Of a stretch of 64,000 nucleotides of DNA, positions 23,316 through 34,361 are shown piece by piece. Made by a program: the position numbers and the translations under genes. The notes beneath the pieces were generated by a model. The model was not told where the DNA came from. It did not search any database and was given only the letters and a program-made list of their open reading frames with translations. The DNA is taken from positions 124,001 to 188,000 of the forward strand of contig JAJNNY010000059.1 of the NCBI GenBank assembly GCA_022453515.1. Reading direction: 5' to 3'. Source of the DNA: Astrocystis sublimbata (taxonomy: Eukaryota; Ascomycota; Sordariomycetes; Xylariales; Xylariaceae). Within the stretch, counting starts at the first letter, position 1; each line of letters starts with the position of its first letter.

Positions 23316-26300
23316 ATGCCTTCATCTCATGAGAAGGAGAGACGATCAGCTGTGCCCAAGTTCGCGTCTTTTAGGCCGAAACCTTCTGAAGACGCAGAAA
23401 AGAAGATAGAGTCCATCTCGGACAAGTCAACGCGTAGAGAACATCACACTCACACTGCTCCATCCAGCGACGGGCGCACTCACCATGACCGACGACATGC
23501 AACATCCAAACCCACAACGCGCCCACGCGATGATCCACACCATCACCAGCAACCATCCCAACAGAAACTGGATGGGGATCTCTTTTTTTGCCTCGACAAG
23601 AGAGGCGATGCCCTTGTCACACGATATGGGAGTAATGACCGCAACCGCGTCCCCGAGTATAGGCGCATCGGCCGAGGTCGCCTATTGGGTATCGATGGTA
23701 TCATGAGAATAGAGAAAATCGGGAGCCGACAGGAATTCTTTATCAACAATCGCCATGAAAGCGGCTCGTTGCTGAGTACTGACAAGAAACACCTCCGCGC
23801 GAGAGGTATCCGTCTGGATGCCCAATCAGCACGCATAAGGCAAAAGAAGCCAGACGCTGGCGCAACAGCAGACGATTGCATACTATTCAAAACTTCAAAG
23901 AAACGAAAGCGAGATGGTAGTGCTGCTGAAGACTCATCTGGTGATGAGGGGCCAAACTATAGGTCTATTCATGGAAAGAGCAAGGCTCATGAGCATTCCG
24001 ACAGCGATGAGGAGTACGACAGTGATGCATCGGACGACCTGTTAAGTAAGAGCATAAGCGATCCCATAGCGATGCGATCAATCGAGCTTTCGAGAAAAGT
24101 ACGTGAACATCCAGAAGATGTAGACTCTTGGCTTGAACTGGTTGCACACCAAGACACTCTACTCGATGCACAGAGTGGCTCTCGCGCCCCTACTGCCGCA
24201 GAAGTGAAGAGTTTCGCCGACATAAAACTTTCCCTACTTGAACAGGCCCTCCCGCATAGCAGCAACGACACGCATCGCGAGAGACTCAATCTCGAGATAC
24301 TAAAAGAGGGAATGAAGGTGTGGGACTCCAAAAAGGTCTTGAAGCGGATCGCGGAAATGTGGAAGGAATACCCTACCAGCTTCGAGCTGTGGAAGCTGCA
24401 CACCTTTTACCTGCAAACCACACTCCCCATCTGTCGTTATGATGAGCTTAAACAGCATTATACCAACAAATTGCAATCCTTGCGAAAGGAGGTTCCCAGT
24501 CTCTCGTCCATTGATGATCAAGTCAAGTGTTCGCGCCAGATAATCTACATGATCTTACGTTTGACTCGTTTCCTCGCGGACACCGGCTTTGCGGAGATTG
24601 CCTCGGCAGCATGGCAAGCTATACTAGAGCTGAGCCTCTCGCGACCTTCCTCGTCGCCACAAACAGAAGAGGAAATTCCTTCTAGCTTCCAGGACTACTG
24701 GGAGAGCGAGATACCTCGACTGGGCGAAGAGAACTGGCGAGGGTGGGCCACCTTTGTAACAGCTGATGACGCTGAACAAGAGCCTCCCGATCCCAAAGTA
24801 TCTGTGCCACCAGCACCACCTGCAACTCGCGACGGATATAAAGCATGGTACATTGTCGAACACTACCGAGCGCAAAACGCCACAACACCTGCACGGACGT
24901 TGGATGAGGGTGCCGAAGACGACCCCTTTCGGGTAGTTATGTTTGCCGACTTTGAGGACATACTAGTCTACTTTCCCAAAGACATTGTCCCGCACATCCG
25001 CCCGCAGCTCCTTGAAGCGTTCCTAATATTCTGTCGTCTACCGTCATATCAACAACAAAGCAAGTTCATCGATATGAACGACTCTTTTATCCACAGCACA
25101 TATGCAGTCCCATTCGCACAGATCTCGTCCGGCAAAACCACAAACGAATCTGAAGATCAGGCAATCAGACAACCTGATTTCTCCTTCGAGGTTCAGCAGA
25201 TAGCTCTCACTCCTGAGGTACTATTTCCGTCTGCACAGTGGTTTAGATATATCGAGCCGATTGTTGGCAATACGGGACCGGAGGGTTATTGTTGGATAGC
25301 AACCACGCTGAAGCAACTAACCCGGGTGGTCGGAATCAAAGAACTTGGTCCCTACTCTCTAGCCTTCGAGTCAACCAATGAGCCTGGAACTGAAAAGAAA
25401 ACTGCTAAGGGACTATTGAAACAAGACCCCTTCAATATCGATCTATACTTAGGCTATTCCATGCTTGAGCACACCAAACAGAACCAAGCCGCAGCTCGCA
25501 ATGTATTATCAGCGGCACTCGACTTGCCATCTATTGAGGCGCACGACCGGGTGCGCTTGCAAGTTGCAGCAGCATGGTTAGAACTTGATGATGGAAATCT
25601 TGCCAAGGCCGTGCTACAGCTATGTCGTTTAGCAGAAGTAGGGGCGAAACCGAACGATACGCAGACTGAAGCGGCCCCATCCCAGATCCTGAAAACGAAA
25701 CAATTTCTCGTGACAAATTGCGACTACAAGGTCTCCTCAGGCGACATCCACCAAGCGATGATCTACGCAGAAGGCTTGGTGCTGCTCGAATACCTAACGC
25801 AAAGGAGCGAAAAGGAGCCGAGCTCAGCGAAACAAGGAGATATCTCATCCGCCATCACAAGAATCACGCAATGCTCCGAAGATCTCGTGTCGCGCGGCCA
25901 GCAGCACAGTCTTCCCCACGAGAAGTTCCTCCAAGCGTGTGCCCGCCTGCTCTACTACCACGCCAGCCACGGGTAAGTTCCTTCCTCTCCGTACCTCTAC
26001 GCCCGAACCAACATCATTTCCCAACAGAACTAACGAACCTAATCCCAATACACAGATCCTTCCGCCCAAGTCTCCTCCGCGAGCAACTAACGCACTACCT
26101 CACGCACTTCCCGCACAACACCATCTTCCTCTCGCTCTTCGCGTGGCGCGAGGAGCGCCTCAGCATCAACGACCGCGTGCGCACCCTGCTGCAAGACCGC
26201 ATCCTCACGCGCGCCCACGCCTCGCTCAGCAGCCACGTCTTCGCCGTCTCCTACGAGATGCGCACGGGGAACTCGCACTCTGTGCGCGCCGCCTTTGAGC

Positions 26301-26578
26301 GCGCGTTCTCCTCTGACGTATGCGCGCACCATATTGGATTGTGGATTGCTTATGTCCGATTCTGCCACGCGAAGAAGGAGCTGAGGAAACTCGCCAAGGG
26401 CGTGTTTTATCGCACCATCCAGGCCTGTCCCTGGAGCAAGGACGTCTTTATGGAGGCGTTTGGGACCCTGGGGAGGGAGATGGATTCCGCGGAGCTGAAG
26501 AGTGTGTACTCGACTATGTGCGAGAAGGGGCTGAGGGTGCATGTGGAGATGGAGGAGTTTGTGGAGGGCTGGGGGTGA
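23316..26578 (+). CDS. NRDE2: NRDE-2 family nuclear RNA regulator, 2 exons, 1059 aa
   Basis: Exons are 23316-25972 and 26056-26578, joined over an 83-bp intron whose splice restores one continuous frame. The N-terminus has the family hallmark VPKFASFRPKP, a Ser/Arg/His-rich region, then a DLFFCLDKRGD..RYG motif and an acidic segment. From about residue 255 the protein is helical with half-a-TPR (HAT)-like repeats (PEDVDSWLELVAHQD and further units), continuing to the end. The family includes C. elegans NRDE-2 and S. pombe Nrl1, which work with the MTR4-type helicase in nuclear RNA surveillance, splicing control and, in some organisms, nuclear RNAi. Its stop lies 26 bp from the stop of the convergent NLR gene. 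Confidence 0.9.
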
Positions 26579-26604
26579 GAGGGAGGGGAGGAGAGGTGGG
26601 AAGG

Positions 26605-29600
26605 CTAGGTAGATGTAGATGCACCATGCCTTATAATGTAAAGTTGTGTGTTTGAGTGGTATTGTATTTCGGTATACTTAGTTACTCTGAGTCCTCTGAT
26701 CCCTCCAAAAAAAAGTCGTCGAATACCATAGACGTCGTCGGAAATAGAAGCACCGCTCTGTAATAACAGCTGCTCAACTGCGCTATGTCCCTTCCGAATT
26801 ACATGTTCAATGGCAGTTACTCCATCGACATCAAAGGTATCAGTATCGGCACCCGCCTTTAGCAGCAATCTGACTACGGCCTCGTTCCCTCGTCTCGCTG
26901 CCCATGATAGTGGCGTCCGGCCGTGTGTATCTTTCGAATCAGGATCAACCCTCTCGTTCGCTAGCAGGAGCCTAACTATGGCTTCATGCCCGCTCTCTGC
27001 TGCCCACGATAGTGGCGTCTGGCCGTATTTAGTATCTTTCGAGTCAGGATCAACCCTCCCGTTCGCCAGTAGTAGCCTGACTACAGCTTCATACCCGCTC
27101 TCTGCTGCCCACGATAGTGGCGTCTGGCCGTATTTAGTATCTTTCGAGTCAGGATCAACCCTCCCGTTCGCCAGTAGTAGCCTGACTACAGCTTCATGCC
27201 CTCTCTCTGCTGCCCATGATAGTGGCGTCTGGCCATGCTCGTCCCTCAAATCTGGTTCCCAATCCTCAAGTAAACTTGCGACGACCTCCTCTAGACCGAA
27301 GTACGCTGCTAAATGTAACCCAGTCATCTGCTTCGGTATCCGCTGACTCCAGCCTTCGAATCGGTAGATAGGATCTTCATACGTAATTATGAGGACCTGA
27401 CTTGCTGCTTCAACTTGACCTGGCTTTCGGAGGAAGGAGATAGTATCTTGACAGGCCGAAGCTATACGACTATGATGTGCCCAGTTGCGGGCGGCATAAT
27501 CGTAAAAGGGATATAGCCAGAGCCGTTGCTCAAACCCACGGTCTGTTGGGGAATGTCCGCTCTCAAAATCCGGATATGAGAGGTAGGTAAAACAGGCCAA
27601 TGTAATAGAATGGTGTGCCTCTGGGAACCATTTGCTCTGCGTTCGATCAAAGTATTCTTGTGTTGTATAGTGAACTAGCCGAACAATACTGCTATCTGTG
27701 TCGACTGTTACTAGTCCAGCACATACAGAAAGCACATCTTCGATCTGCGGAAGATTGTCTTCATCAAATTCTGGCTCATCGGGTTCTACTGCAAGTGCAT
27801 TTTGGAGTTCCAGTTTTGTCAGTGGCCTTGATGCACAGGTTATCCATAGTAAGACTTGCTTAGCACGCTTTGCCTGCTCTGGGATTTGCTCTTGGATTCG
27901 TTCCATAGCGTTTCCGTAAGCAGATTCGTAGGTATTTGACCCAGTTGCTAGCTTTTGCAATGCTGTCCTTATGGCTTTTGGTGTGTCTTTGCCAAGCAAT
28001 GAGGCAAAATGGAGTTGCGCAAGCAAGAACCTAAGAGAATTAGCTTGAACAGCATCATTTTTAGAGCAAACATACATTCCATCGACGGCTTCTGTTATGC
28101 TTGTAGTAATCTCATCTTGAAGGTCAGGTCGATTGGCAATAAACTTCGGAAGCTCAGATAGGTGTCCTTGCAAATATCTGCCGATGTCATCCTTAGTGGC
28201 GCGAATCTCCAATGTTGAGAGATTTTCTCGGAAGTGGTTAATAATCCGTGGTATGGGTCTTGAGGTTGCGAAAATGTTTATTCCGCTGTTTTCCTGTAGG
28301 GTGAGGAGCGCCGACAGAAACTTTGTGCGGCATCCATCAAGAGTCGGGCACTCATCAAGTGCATCAACGATAATGAAAATTCTAGACTTCTGAGCAGTAA
28401 TTGATTCAAGCGTTTTCAAAATCTCATCCAAGGTTGGCCTGGTCCGCTTGGATTTATGCTGACCGTAGAGCTCTTGACAACTGCGTGGCAAAGAAGGCTC
28501 GGTCTGAGCTAGCTGCTTTAGCAGACTGGAGAGCAAGCCTTCGGGAGTTTGCTCGTTTTGGACCTTGTAGTTGCAATAGACATAAGCTACCACAGCAGAA
28601 GCAGTAGTCTCGCTACGAAATCGATTCTCAAGGTCGTCGACAACAATTGAAGTCAGGATGGTTTTGCCGGCTCCAGGGATTCCGGGACAGAACAATGTTG
28701 TTTGGGGCTCCCTTAACCAAGTCTGATACTTTTCTGAGTCGAGCAGCCACTGGCCCGTCCCTGGTTGTCGTCTCCTGAGGTTATCAGTTTGTTGCGCCCC
28801 ATGATTAGTCGATGTGAGCCAGTCGAGAACTTCGGTGTCTTCTTTCCTTTCTAAATACCGTTTGGTGTGTGTGATCCCCTCATTGATAGATTCAATATTA
28901 ATAGAGACTGCAAGAACAGTTAGAAAGGACTTGACACGCTTTGGTTTCGTTGGATATCTACCAACGATATACGATATATTGATTAGGTACTGGGGATACA
29001 AGTGCTTACCATCTGATAGTATCCCGACCAGCGTTCTCTCCGCCTCTACCCTACTCGGCACAATATTGCGGAGGAGATCTTTTGTATAAGCGGCAGCTGT
29101 CATCGCTGCGTAGCCTTGCCACAACTTATTTTTATGGGTATCAGAATAGTCGCATATACCACGGACGATAAGGAAGGGAAACTGATTCATCAATCCGGCA
29201 GCTTCCATCTCGAAACACAACACGTCCTTCTCTATTGAAAGCTTATCGCGGATTAAGGCGTCTCTTATCACTTGGTTAGAGGAAGCAACAAGGCCATAGT
29301 ATATTGCCGGGTCGTCTTCGTATTCCGAGCGTACCTCCCGTGCGATGAGACTCGATGTATCGTCTCCACAGTAGAGCATACAATCCTCGTGCGGGGAATG
29401 AAGGACATCGGCTTTGTAAAGTCGATCGGTGCTGATGCTTGGTCGTCGGTAATCTTTCCGCAGTCTAGGATATTTATCAAGAATGCTCGCGACAGCTTCC
29501 TTGAGTTGATGCCCTTCAATGGCATATGTAGCTTCGAGTGCAGATACTGCCGTCATGATGAATGCCGGCGGTTTGTTTAAAAACCCTGTAGCCACAAATT

Positions 29601-29991
29601 CCTTGTTTTGAATAGTCTTCCCAAAGTCGAACTGGTATACACCCCCAATCCCAGAGCCAGCAGAACTGACCACAATGTCGCCTAGACGGATATCGTGCTT
29701 CGCGGGAGCTCCACCACCGATGCCAACCATGAAGCCAGCTCTGAGATTCGGAAAGCTGCGTATCATGTCTTTGGCAGCGTTCGCCGCATTGACAAGTCCG
29801 TACTCGCCGCGTGGTAAGGCTGCAATAACGACATTGTGCTTTCCAACACGACCTAAGGTGTAGGTGTTGTCATCTTTTGCGGGTAGAGAGTCTGGTTTTT
29901 CGTGTTCTTCGTCGAGGAAAACTCGGGCGGCTACGCTTTCTCTACCGACGGCGCAAAGCCAGCCGATTGTGTAGTCATGAAAGCTCGGCAT
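26605..29991 (-). CDS. Fungal NLR: nucleoside phosphorylase, NACHT, ankyrin repeats (about 1094 aa)
   Basis: Residues 1-315 are a PNP/UDP-phosphorylase-type domain (GFMVGIGGGAP near the start, then a FEMEAAG motif). A NACHT-type ATPase follows, with Walker A GIPGAGKT near 28655-28685 and Walker B FIIVDALDECP near 28347-28378. The C-terminal 200 residues are ankyrin repeats, several almost identical. The frame is open throughout, but 28908-29009 looks like a 102-bp intron (GTAAGC donor, CTAAC branch, TTGCAG acceptor); removing it gives 1094 aa, retaining it 1128 aa. This PNP-NACHT-ankyrin layout is a known class of fungal NOD-like receptors linked to non-self recognition and regulated cell death. 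The partner or trigger is unknown. Confidence 0.92.
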   Translation of the reverse strand: MPSFHDYTIGWLCAVGRESVAARVFLDEEHEKPDSLPAKDDNTYTLGRVGKHNVVIAALPRGEYGLVNAANAAKDMIRSFPNLRAGFMVGIGGGAPAKHDIRLGDIVVSSAGSGIGGVYQFDFGKTIQNKEFVATGFLNKPPAFIMTAVSALEATYAIEGHQLKEAVASILDKYPRLRKDYRRPSISTDRLYKADVLHSPHEDCMLYCGDDTSSLIAREVRSEYEDDPAIYYGLVASSNQVIRDALIRDKLSIEKDVLCFEMEAAGLMNQFPFLIVRGICDYSDTHKNKLWQGYAAMTAAAYTKDLLRNIVPSRVEAERTLVGILSDGKHLYPQYLINISYIVGRYPTKPKRVKSFLTVLAVSINIESINEGITHTKRYLERKEDTEVLDWLTSTNHGAQQTDNLRRRQPGTGQWLLDSEKYQTWLREPQTTLFCPGIPGAGKTILTSIVVDDLENRFRSETTASAVVAYVYCNYKVQNEQTPEGLLSSLLKQLAQTEPSLPRSCQELYGQHKSKRTRPTLDEILKTLESITAQKSRIFIIVDALDECPTLDGCRTKFLSALLTLQENSGINIFATSRPIPRIINHFRENLSTLEIRATKDDIGRYLQGHLSELPKFIANRPDLQDEITTSITEAVDGMYVCSKNDAVQANSLRFLLAQLHFASLLGKDTPKAIRTALQKLATGSNTYESAYGNAMERIQEQIPEQAKRAKQVLLWITCASRPLTKLELQNALAVEPDEPEFDEDNLPQIEDVLSVCAGLVTVDTDSSIVRLVHYTTQEYFDRTQSKWFPEAHHSITLACFTYLSYPDFESGHSPTDRGFEQRLWLYPFYDYAARNWAHHSRIASACQDTISFLRKPGQVEAASQVLIITYEDPIYRFEGWSQRIPKQMTGLHLAAYFGLEEVVASLLEDWEPDLRDEHGQTPLSWAAERGHEAVVRLLLANGRVDPDSKDTKYGQTPLSWAAESGYEAVVRLLLANGRVDPDSKDTKYGQTPLSWAAESGHEAIVRLLLANERVDPDSKDTHGRTPLSWAARRGNEAVVRLLLKAGADTDTFDVDGVTAIEHVIRKGHSAVEQLLLQSGASISDDVYGIRRLFFGGIRGLRVTKYTEIQYHSNTQLYIIRHGASTST
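26760..27330 (-). repeat. Tandem ankyrin-encoding repeats, near-identical 105-bp units
   Basis: Two adjacent 105-bp copies, 27001-27105 and 27106-27210, differ at 2 positions by my alignment. A third copy at 26899-27000 is one codon shorter and more diverged. Each encodes one repeat of 35 residues with the core TPLSWAAE..G.EAVVRLLLANG. Identity at silent sites implies recent duplication or gene conversion. Confidence 0.88.
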
Positions 29992-31162
29992 TGGTATAAA
30001 GGGCGCGATCGAGGCCTGGGGTGACTCTCTAGACTACCTATCAATTAAACCACGCGATGAGGATGGGCTTTTCTGACCCCATAGACTTACCCCTAAGTCG
30101 ATATGCGCCAAAACAATGGCAAGGGCCTACCTTTTTACCTCCTTGGGAATATTCTTCCCGGTCCGATAGAACATCGAGAATGGAAGCAGAAGAGTCGAGG
30201 CAGGCAGCAGCATTATGATCAGGTTGAAAGCACCCATTGCAGCCTGTCATCCTGTCATCCTGTATTAGTTGTAGTGCCGCGGCCCCTTCTCACCCCTCAG
30301 CACTACTAATCTTGCCACATAAGCGCCGACCAGCTACGAGCCAATAGTGACAAATTCGTACATTGCAGCGTAGTATTAGTGGCGGTGGGCAGGTGGCTGT
30401 GGCTGTATGCACGCTGCGGCGGTTCGAGAACTTGATCAGGCCCGTCATCTTCCTCATTAAATCATTTTTCAACTAATCCTTCATTTCTAACTATGCACCC
30501 ACAATTTGTCGACGTAATATGCCACGCAGATGTGGTATTGTGATGTGGAATGACTTCGTACACGATTAGGTAGTGCTACCAGCCTAGTGTGCTTGGACTC
30601 AAGTCAACTGTTGGAGCCTACAATTTAATCATCGCCTCAGGTAGGCTAGAGGTGTTCAATTGACTAATTGAGACTTGTATGTAGTGGTCGGGCATCTCAT
30701 TCAACATGACCTAGTAAACATGATGCAAACCCCCTGAATTGAAGATCAATTGCATCACACTACTTATCGACAAAGCCTCTCTGCTGTTCGAGGTGACAGT
30801 GCTAAAGCAACATATGATGTCTATGCACATAATACAATGCAAATGCGAATGTTGTAGTTTGTTGAGACACTGGAATAAAGATGGGACTTCAGAAGGGTGA
30901 TGCATTGGTTGAGGTTCTACTTTATGATCAGGCATGTCTGTGAGACCTCAGGAGGAAGAAACTGGTTGCGCTGTGCCTTCCTAGAACAGCTCCTTCAACT
31001 GGTCATTCGCGGGGTGCGCAAGTAGAAACAGCAGGAACGGACTGGAGCGGACCCACCTACCTGCGCACCTTCCTGTCAGGCTGCTTATTGAGACTTAACA
31101 CCCTGGCCGGATGTGAAGGATATGCATTAATTTTGAGGGGTATTTTCAACAATAACCAATTC
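29992..31162. other. Intergenic, no gene seen
   Basis: This contains the promoter side of the NLR gene. No coding or RNA feature is supportable. Confidence 0.5.
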
Positions 31163-31255
31163 GGACCCTTAGTTCAGTTGGTAGAATATGTGATTCCAGT
31201 TGCTCAATAGCGATTAGTTTCCACAAGGTCATCCGTTCAAATCGGGTAGGGTTCA
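31163..31255 (+). tRNA. tRNA-like sequence with intron, possibly decayed tRNA-Trp(CCA)
   Basis: A full cloverleaf can be drawn: acceptor GGACCCT with AGGGTTC, D stem GTTC with GAAT, T stem ATCCG with CGGGT and T loop TTCAAAT, plus A73. The A box (TAGTTCAGTTGG) fits the consensus. Position 33 is T and the next bases read CCA, followed by an insert of about 20 nt with its own hairpin (TTGCT CAAT AGCGA). The anticodon stem has an A-C mismatch, the B box deviates at one G, and no poly-T terminator follows closely. It may be a decayed nuclear gene or organelle-derived DNA. Confidence 0.45.
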
Positions 31256-32045
31256 ATTCCTATAGCTTCAATGAAGCGCCTCCACTTTTGCTTTCGTTTC
31301 CCCTTCTATGTAGGGGATCTTTTTCCGTCCCGGTATGCCGGATATCCTTACCTGTATGACTCTGTTAACCTCCAGGCTGGAAAGGCTTGGGACGGGTGAA
31401 AGTCCTAGCTATCTCGGGTGGAATGGATCCTATTGCAAACATAGATACCTTAAAACGTATTATAGTGCCATTTATACTACAGTATTGATAAGGGTCCATC
31501 AAGGGAATAAATAGCAAGTTAGGTATAATTTAAAGAGCGCCATCTTTATTGCAGACCCAAATCCAGTCTTTTGATTCCATGCATGGGAAAGTTATAATTA
31601 TTGGGATCCCCTTCATTGTTGTAGACCGGCGAGACCGGCTTCACTCCTACGAGCACAAGCGGATCACTGTGCAACCCCGCATCTAACAACAATACTAGTA
31701 GAACTCAAGGATCTTGAGTTCAGATGGGCTCATTTCAACAGTCTAGCATATATAGCTAGATCTCAATGCAAAGAGTAGCCTGTAATCGTTCCTATATTTG
31801 AAGAAATGAGAGCGCATGGATCTTTGAAGCCGGTCGCCTGAAATCCCTCGCCGCAGTCATCGTCTCCTAGGCGGCACCGGCTGATCGCGCTCTGGAGTCT
31901 GGCTCCTTGGTCCCAGACTCCCAGCGAGCACCAATTCTTCGTACACGTGGGGAACTGTATTGTCCGCGCGTGCCAGACGTCCTTGGCGAACCGCTCCAGA
32001 TTCTCCTAGCAAAACCCGACATCAAGGCTTGTTCAGCCCTGTGGC
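31256..32045. other. Non-coding stretch of unusual composition after the tRNA-like sequence
   Basis: Open frames are short. The text just downstream contains a second tRNA-3'-end-like string (GGGTTCAATTCC then TATAGCTTC) and paired GGGACGG/CCGTCCC segments. I see no protein homology. Confidence 0.35.
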
Positions 32046-32969
32046 TTACTTGCGAGCGTACGCTATGTTCACCTCCCCCGTCAACTTCGCGGGTAGCTCG
32101 GGGCACCAGCTTTTCAATTTGGCAACCATCATCGCCCGTGTCTTCGAGACCTCTTCCTCCGTCATAGTTCCAACAATTCTCGTGGCCATGGGGAGCTTAG
32201 TCAAGATGAAATTGCAGACAGTCTCGTAGTCATCGAACTCCATGTAGGATTCGACTTGAAGCACCTCGATATCCTGGAACCCAGCCTTTTGCAAATGGTT
32301 CTTCACATCCTCGGGCGCGGAACAGCCGTTGGCAGGACCCGAAGGTGCGTTGGTTTCCCCGCGGACCCTGGCCGGATACGTGGACAGCTCGCTCCATTGA
32401 CTACTGGCGAGAGAGGACATGGCAATCACACCACCGGGCGCCATGACGCGCTTCATGGCGGCGATGGCCTCGCCCGGATTGGGGATGAGGAACACGACGA
32501 AGCCGCAGAGCATATGAGTCACGGAGTTGTCAGCCAAGCCGTCGCAGGTATGGATGTCAATCTTGAGAGACTCGGAGCGCTCCCAATGCGTGTTCCCCTT
32601 GCCGATCTCCGTAGTTTTTCGGTTTTCATACTCCCCCAGCATATGCGGGTTGCTGTCGGCACCGATGACCTTGGCTGCCGTGGGCAGCTGGTCATGATAA
32701 GCCTCGAGAACGGCGTTGGTGACTTGGCCGGGGCCGCACCCCATGTCGACTACCACCGTGCCGGCATTGGAAAAGGGCAGCATGGCATTAGAGTGCTCGG
32801 CCATGTGCTTGGCGGGGGCAACTCCCGGGCCGCCCGCGATCATCTGGGCCATGCCGGGAGCAATAACCGCCCACTCCGTGCTTGTGATAACTAAGAGCGA
32901 AAATTAGGGACTGTCGCCACCGAGAGGTTCAGATCTGACATGGCACGTACGAGGGGGATTGGCAGTCAT
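32046..32969 (-). CDS. Class I SAM-dependent methyltransferase, 2 exons, 287 aa
   Basis: Exons on the minus strand are 32969-32951 and 32890-32046, with a 60-bp intron (GTACGT donor, CTCTTAG acceptor). Without the short first exon the protein would lose its N-terminal TANPPLITSTEW segment. Motif I is VVVDMGCGPGQVT, binding S-adenosylmethionine; an acidic residue after VIGAD marks the next strand, and the post-motif LIPNPGEAIAAMKRVMAPGG fits methyltransferase motif III. This is the general Methyltransf_11/25 type, probably cytosolic and acting on a small molecule. No neighbouring biosynthetic gene indicates the substrate. Confidence 0.85.
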
Positions 32970-33915
32970 TTTGTGCTGAGTACCTGGTGAGCGCCAGAAG
33001 AGGCTTGGGAGAATGCTGATTCTGAAGCCGTCAAGAGCACGAGACACAAAGGTATTGTTAGCAGACAGGCGAAAGGTGGGTAGAAGCTATAGATGACGGA
33101 TGCTCAAGCGAGAAGGGAAGAATGGGAAAATAGCGGGAGGGGCAGCTGGAAGAATAAAACCAGGCTCGGAAGGGGGGTGAGTGTAAGCCTCTATCTAGCC
33201 TTCGAGTGCTGTGCCTCTTTGAATAGTACCAACAGTAACATGTACCAACATCGCAGCCAAGAACCGGATCTCACGAGCCAGAATACCAACAGTAATTTTT
33301 CGTGCAAAGGGACACCTAATCACCGAGCTCACATAAGAAGTCTTGATATGTTCATGTGTTCGTGAGATCCTTTCACTCGGAGTGGCTCTGCTGCTATTGG
33401 TATTACTTCCTGTCGATTTCACTTCGTGTCTATTCTCGCCTTTGCCACCTGAGAATTCCAAGTGGCCATCGAGGTGGTATGCGAAACGACTTACAACCTG
33501 ATCCTGCATAGGTAGGTATCCTGCAACGCGCCACAGCTGTTATATGCAAGTGCTAAGGGCTAATTCGATCGTAATAACCCACTCCCAATCCCAATCTCCC
33601 AATATCGTATTATGGCTACCTCCCTACCCTAAGTACGTAGTCATTCCTCACACTCAGATCACAGCTAGCCTTGGTATAATCACTTATAGACTGGGCAATC
33701 ATCGACTCCGGTGTCTGGAGCATGTCTGACCACGTGAGAGAAGTCCATCGCCGTTTCCGCTGACTCCTCTAGATAGATAGCACTTTCGCATCGAGGGTTG
33801 ATGCAGAAAGAGTACATCATCCAGAGTTAATATCGCGATCTCCTTCCTTATCGGTCATCTCGCAGACTTATAGATAGTCCCGTTAACATTAAGCTACAAA
33901 GGAGATCCAAAGAGG
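32970..33915. other. Intergenic, no gene seen
   Basis: Promoter side of the methyltransferase gene. Short open frames here have no coding character. A GATAGGTAGGTATCC-type string is near 33510. Confidence 0.5.
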
Positions 33916-33920
33916 AAAAA
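33916..33920 (-). terminator. Pol III poly-T terminator
   Basis: A run of five T on the minus strand lies just downstream of the tRNA-like gene, as expected for RNA polymerase III. Confidence 0.6.
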
Positions 33921-33923
33921 TAT

Positions 33924-34003
33924 TGGACACGGTCGGGGTCGAACCGACATCGCGGGATGCCCCCTTAATCAGTACCCGCATGCTCCCATTACACCACATG
34001 CCC
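33924..34003 (-). tRNA. tRNA-like Pol III gene, anticodon not assignable
   Basis: On the minus strand the 80-nt body starts GGGCATG and ends CGTGTCC plus A73, a full acceptor stem with wobble pairs. The A box TGGTGTAATGG and B box GGTTCGACCCC are good, the T stem is GTCGG/CCGAC, and a TTTTT terminator lies 3 nt downstream (33920-33916). The anticodon stem CGGG/CCCG encloses an oversized loop in which position 33 is not U, so no standard anticodon or canonical 37/38 intron can be placed. Its arms closely match the gene at 38992-39079. Confidence 0.65.
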
Positions 34004-34361
34004 TTGAGTGGGTCTAATGGATACTCAATATATATACCTCCTGCTCCTAACATACAGAGGACCCCTACACAACTACCCCGTATGCAGGTACGAGCAGGTA
34101 GGAAGTTGCTCGGTGTTAGAATAAGGGGTAACTACCATCCAGACTACATGTGCCGTGGTTTGGACTGCCATTTCTGGCAGGCGTAAGGCTTCACATTCCA
34201 GCAGTCTAGACCACCACGCTATGTACAATACCATTGGCACGTACGCAAGTGCTGCACACCCCAAATCCTCACTGGTAGGCGGGTCCACATCTACCTACAC
34301 TTAACATCTGTAGACAGCCCAGATACCAGCAGCATATATACATCACCACTCCCATCCACCC

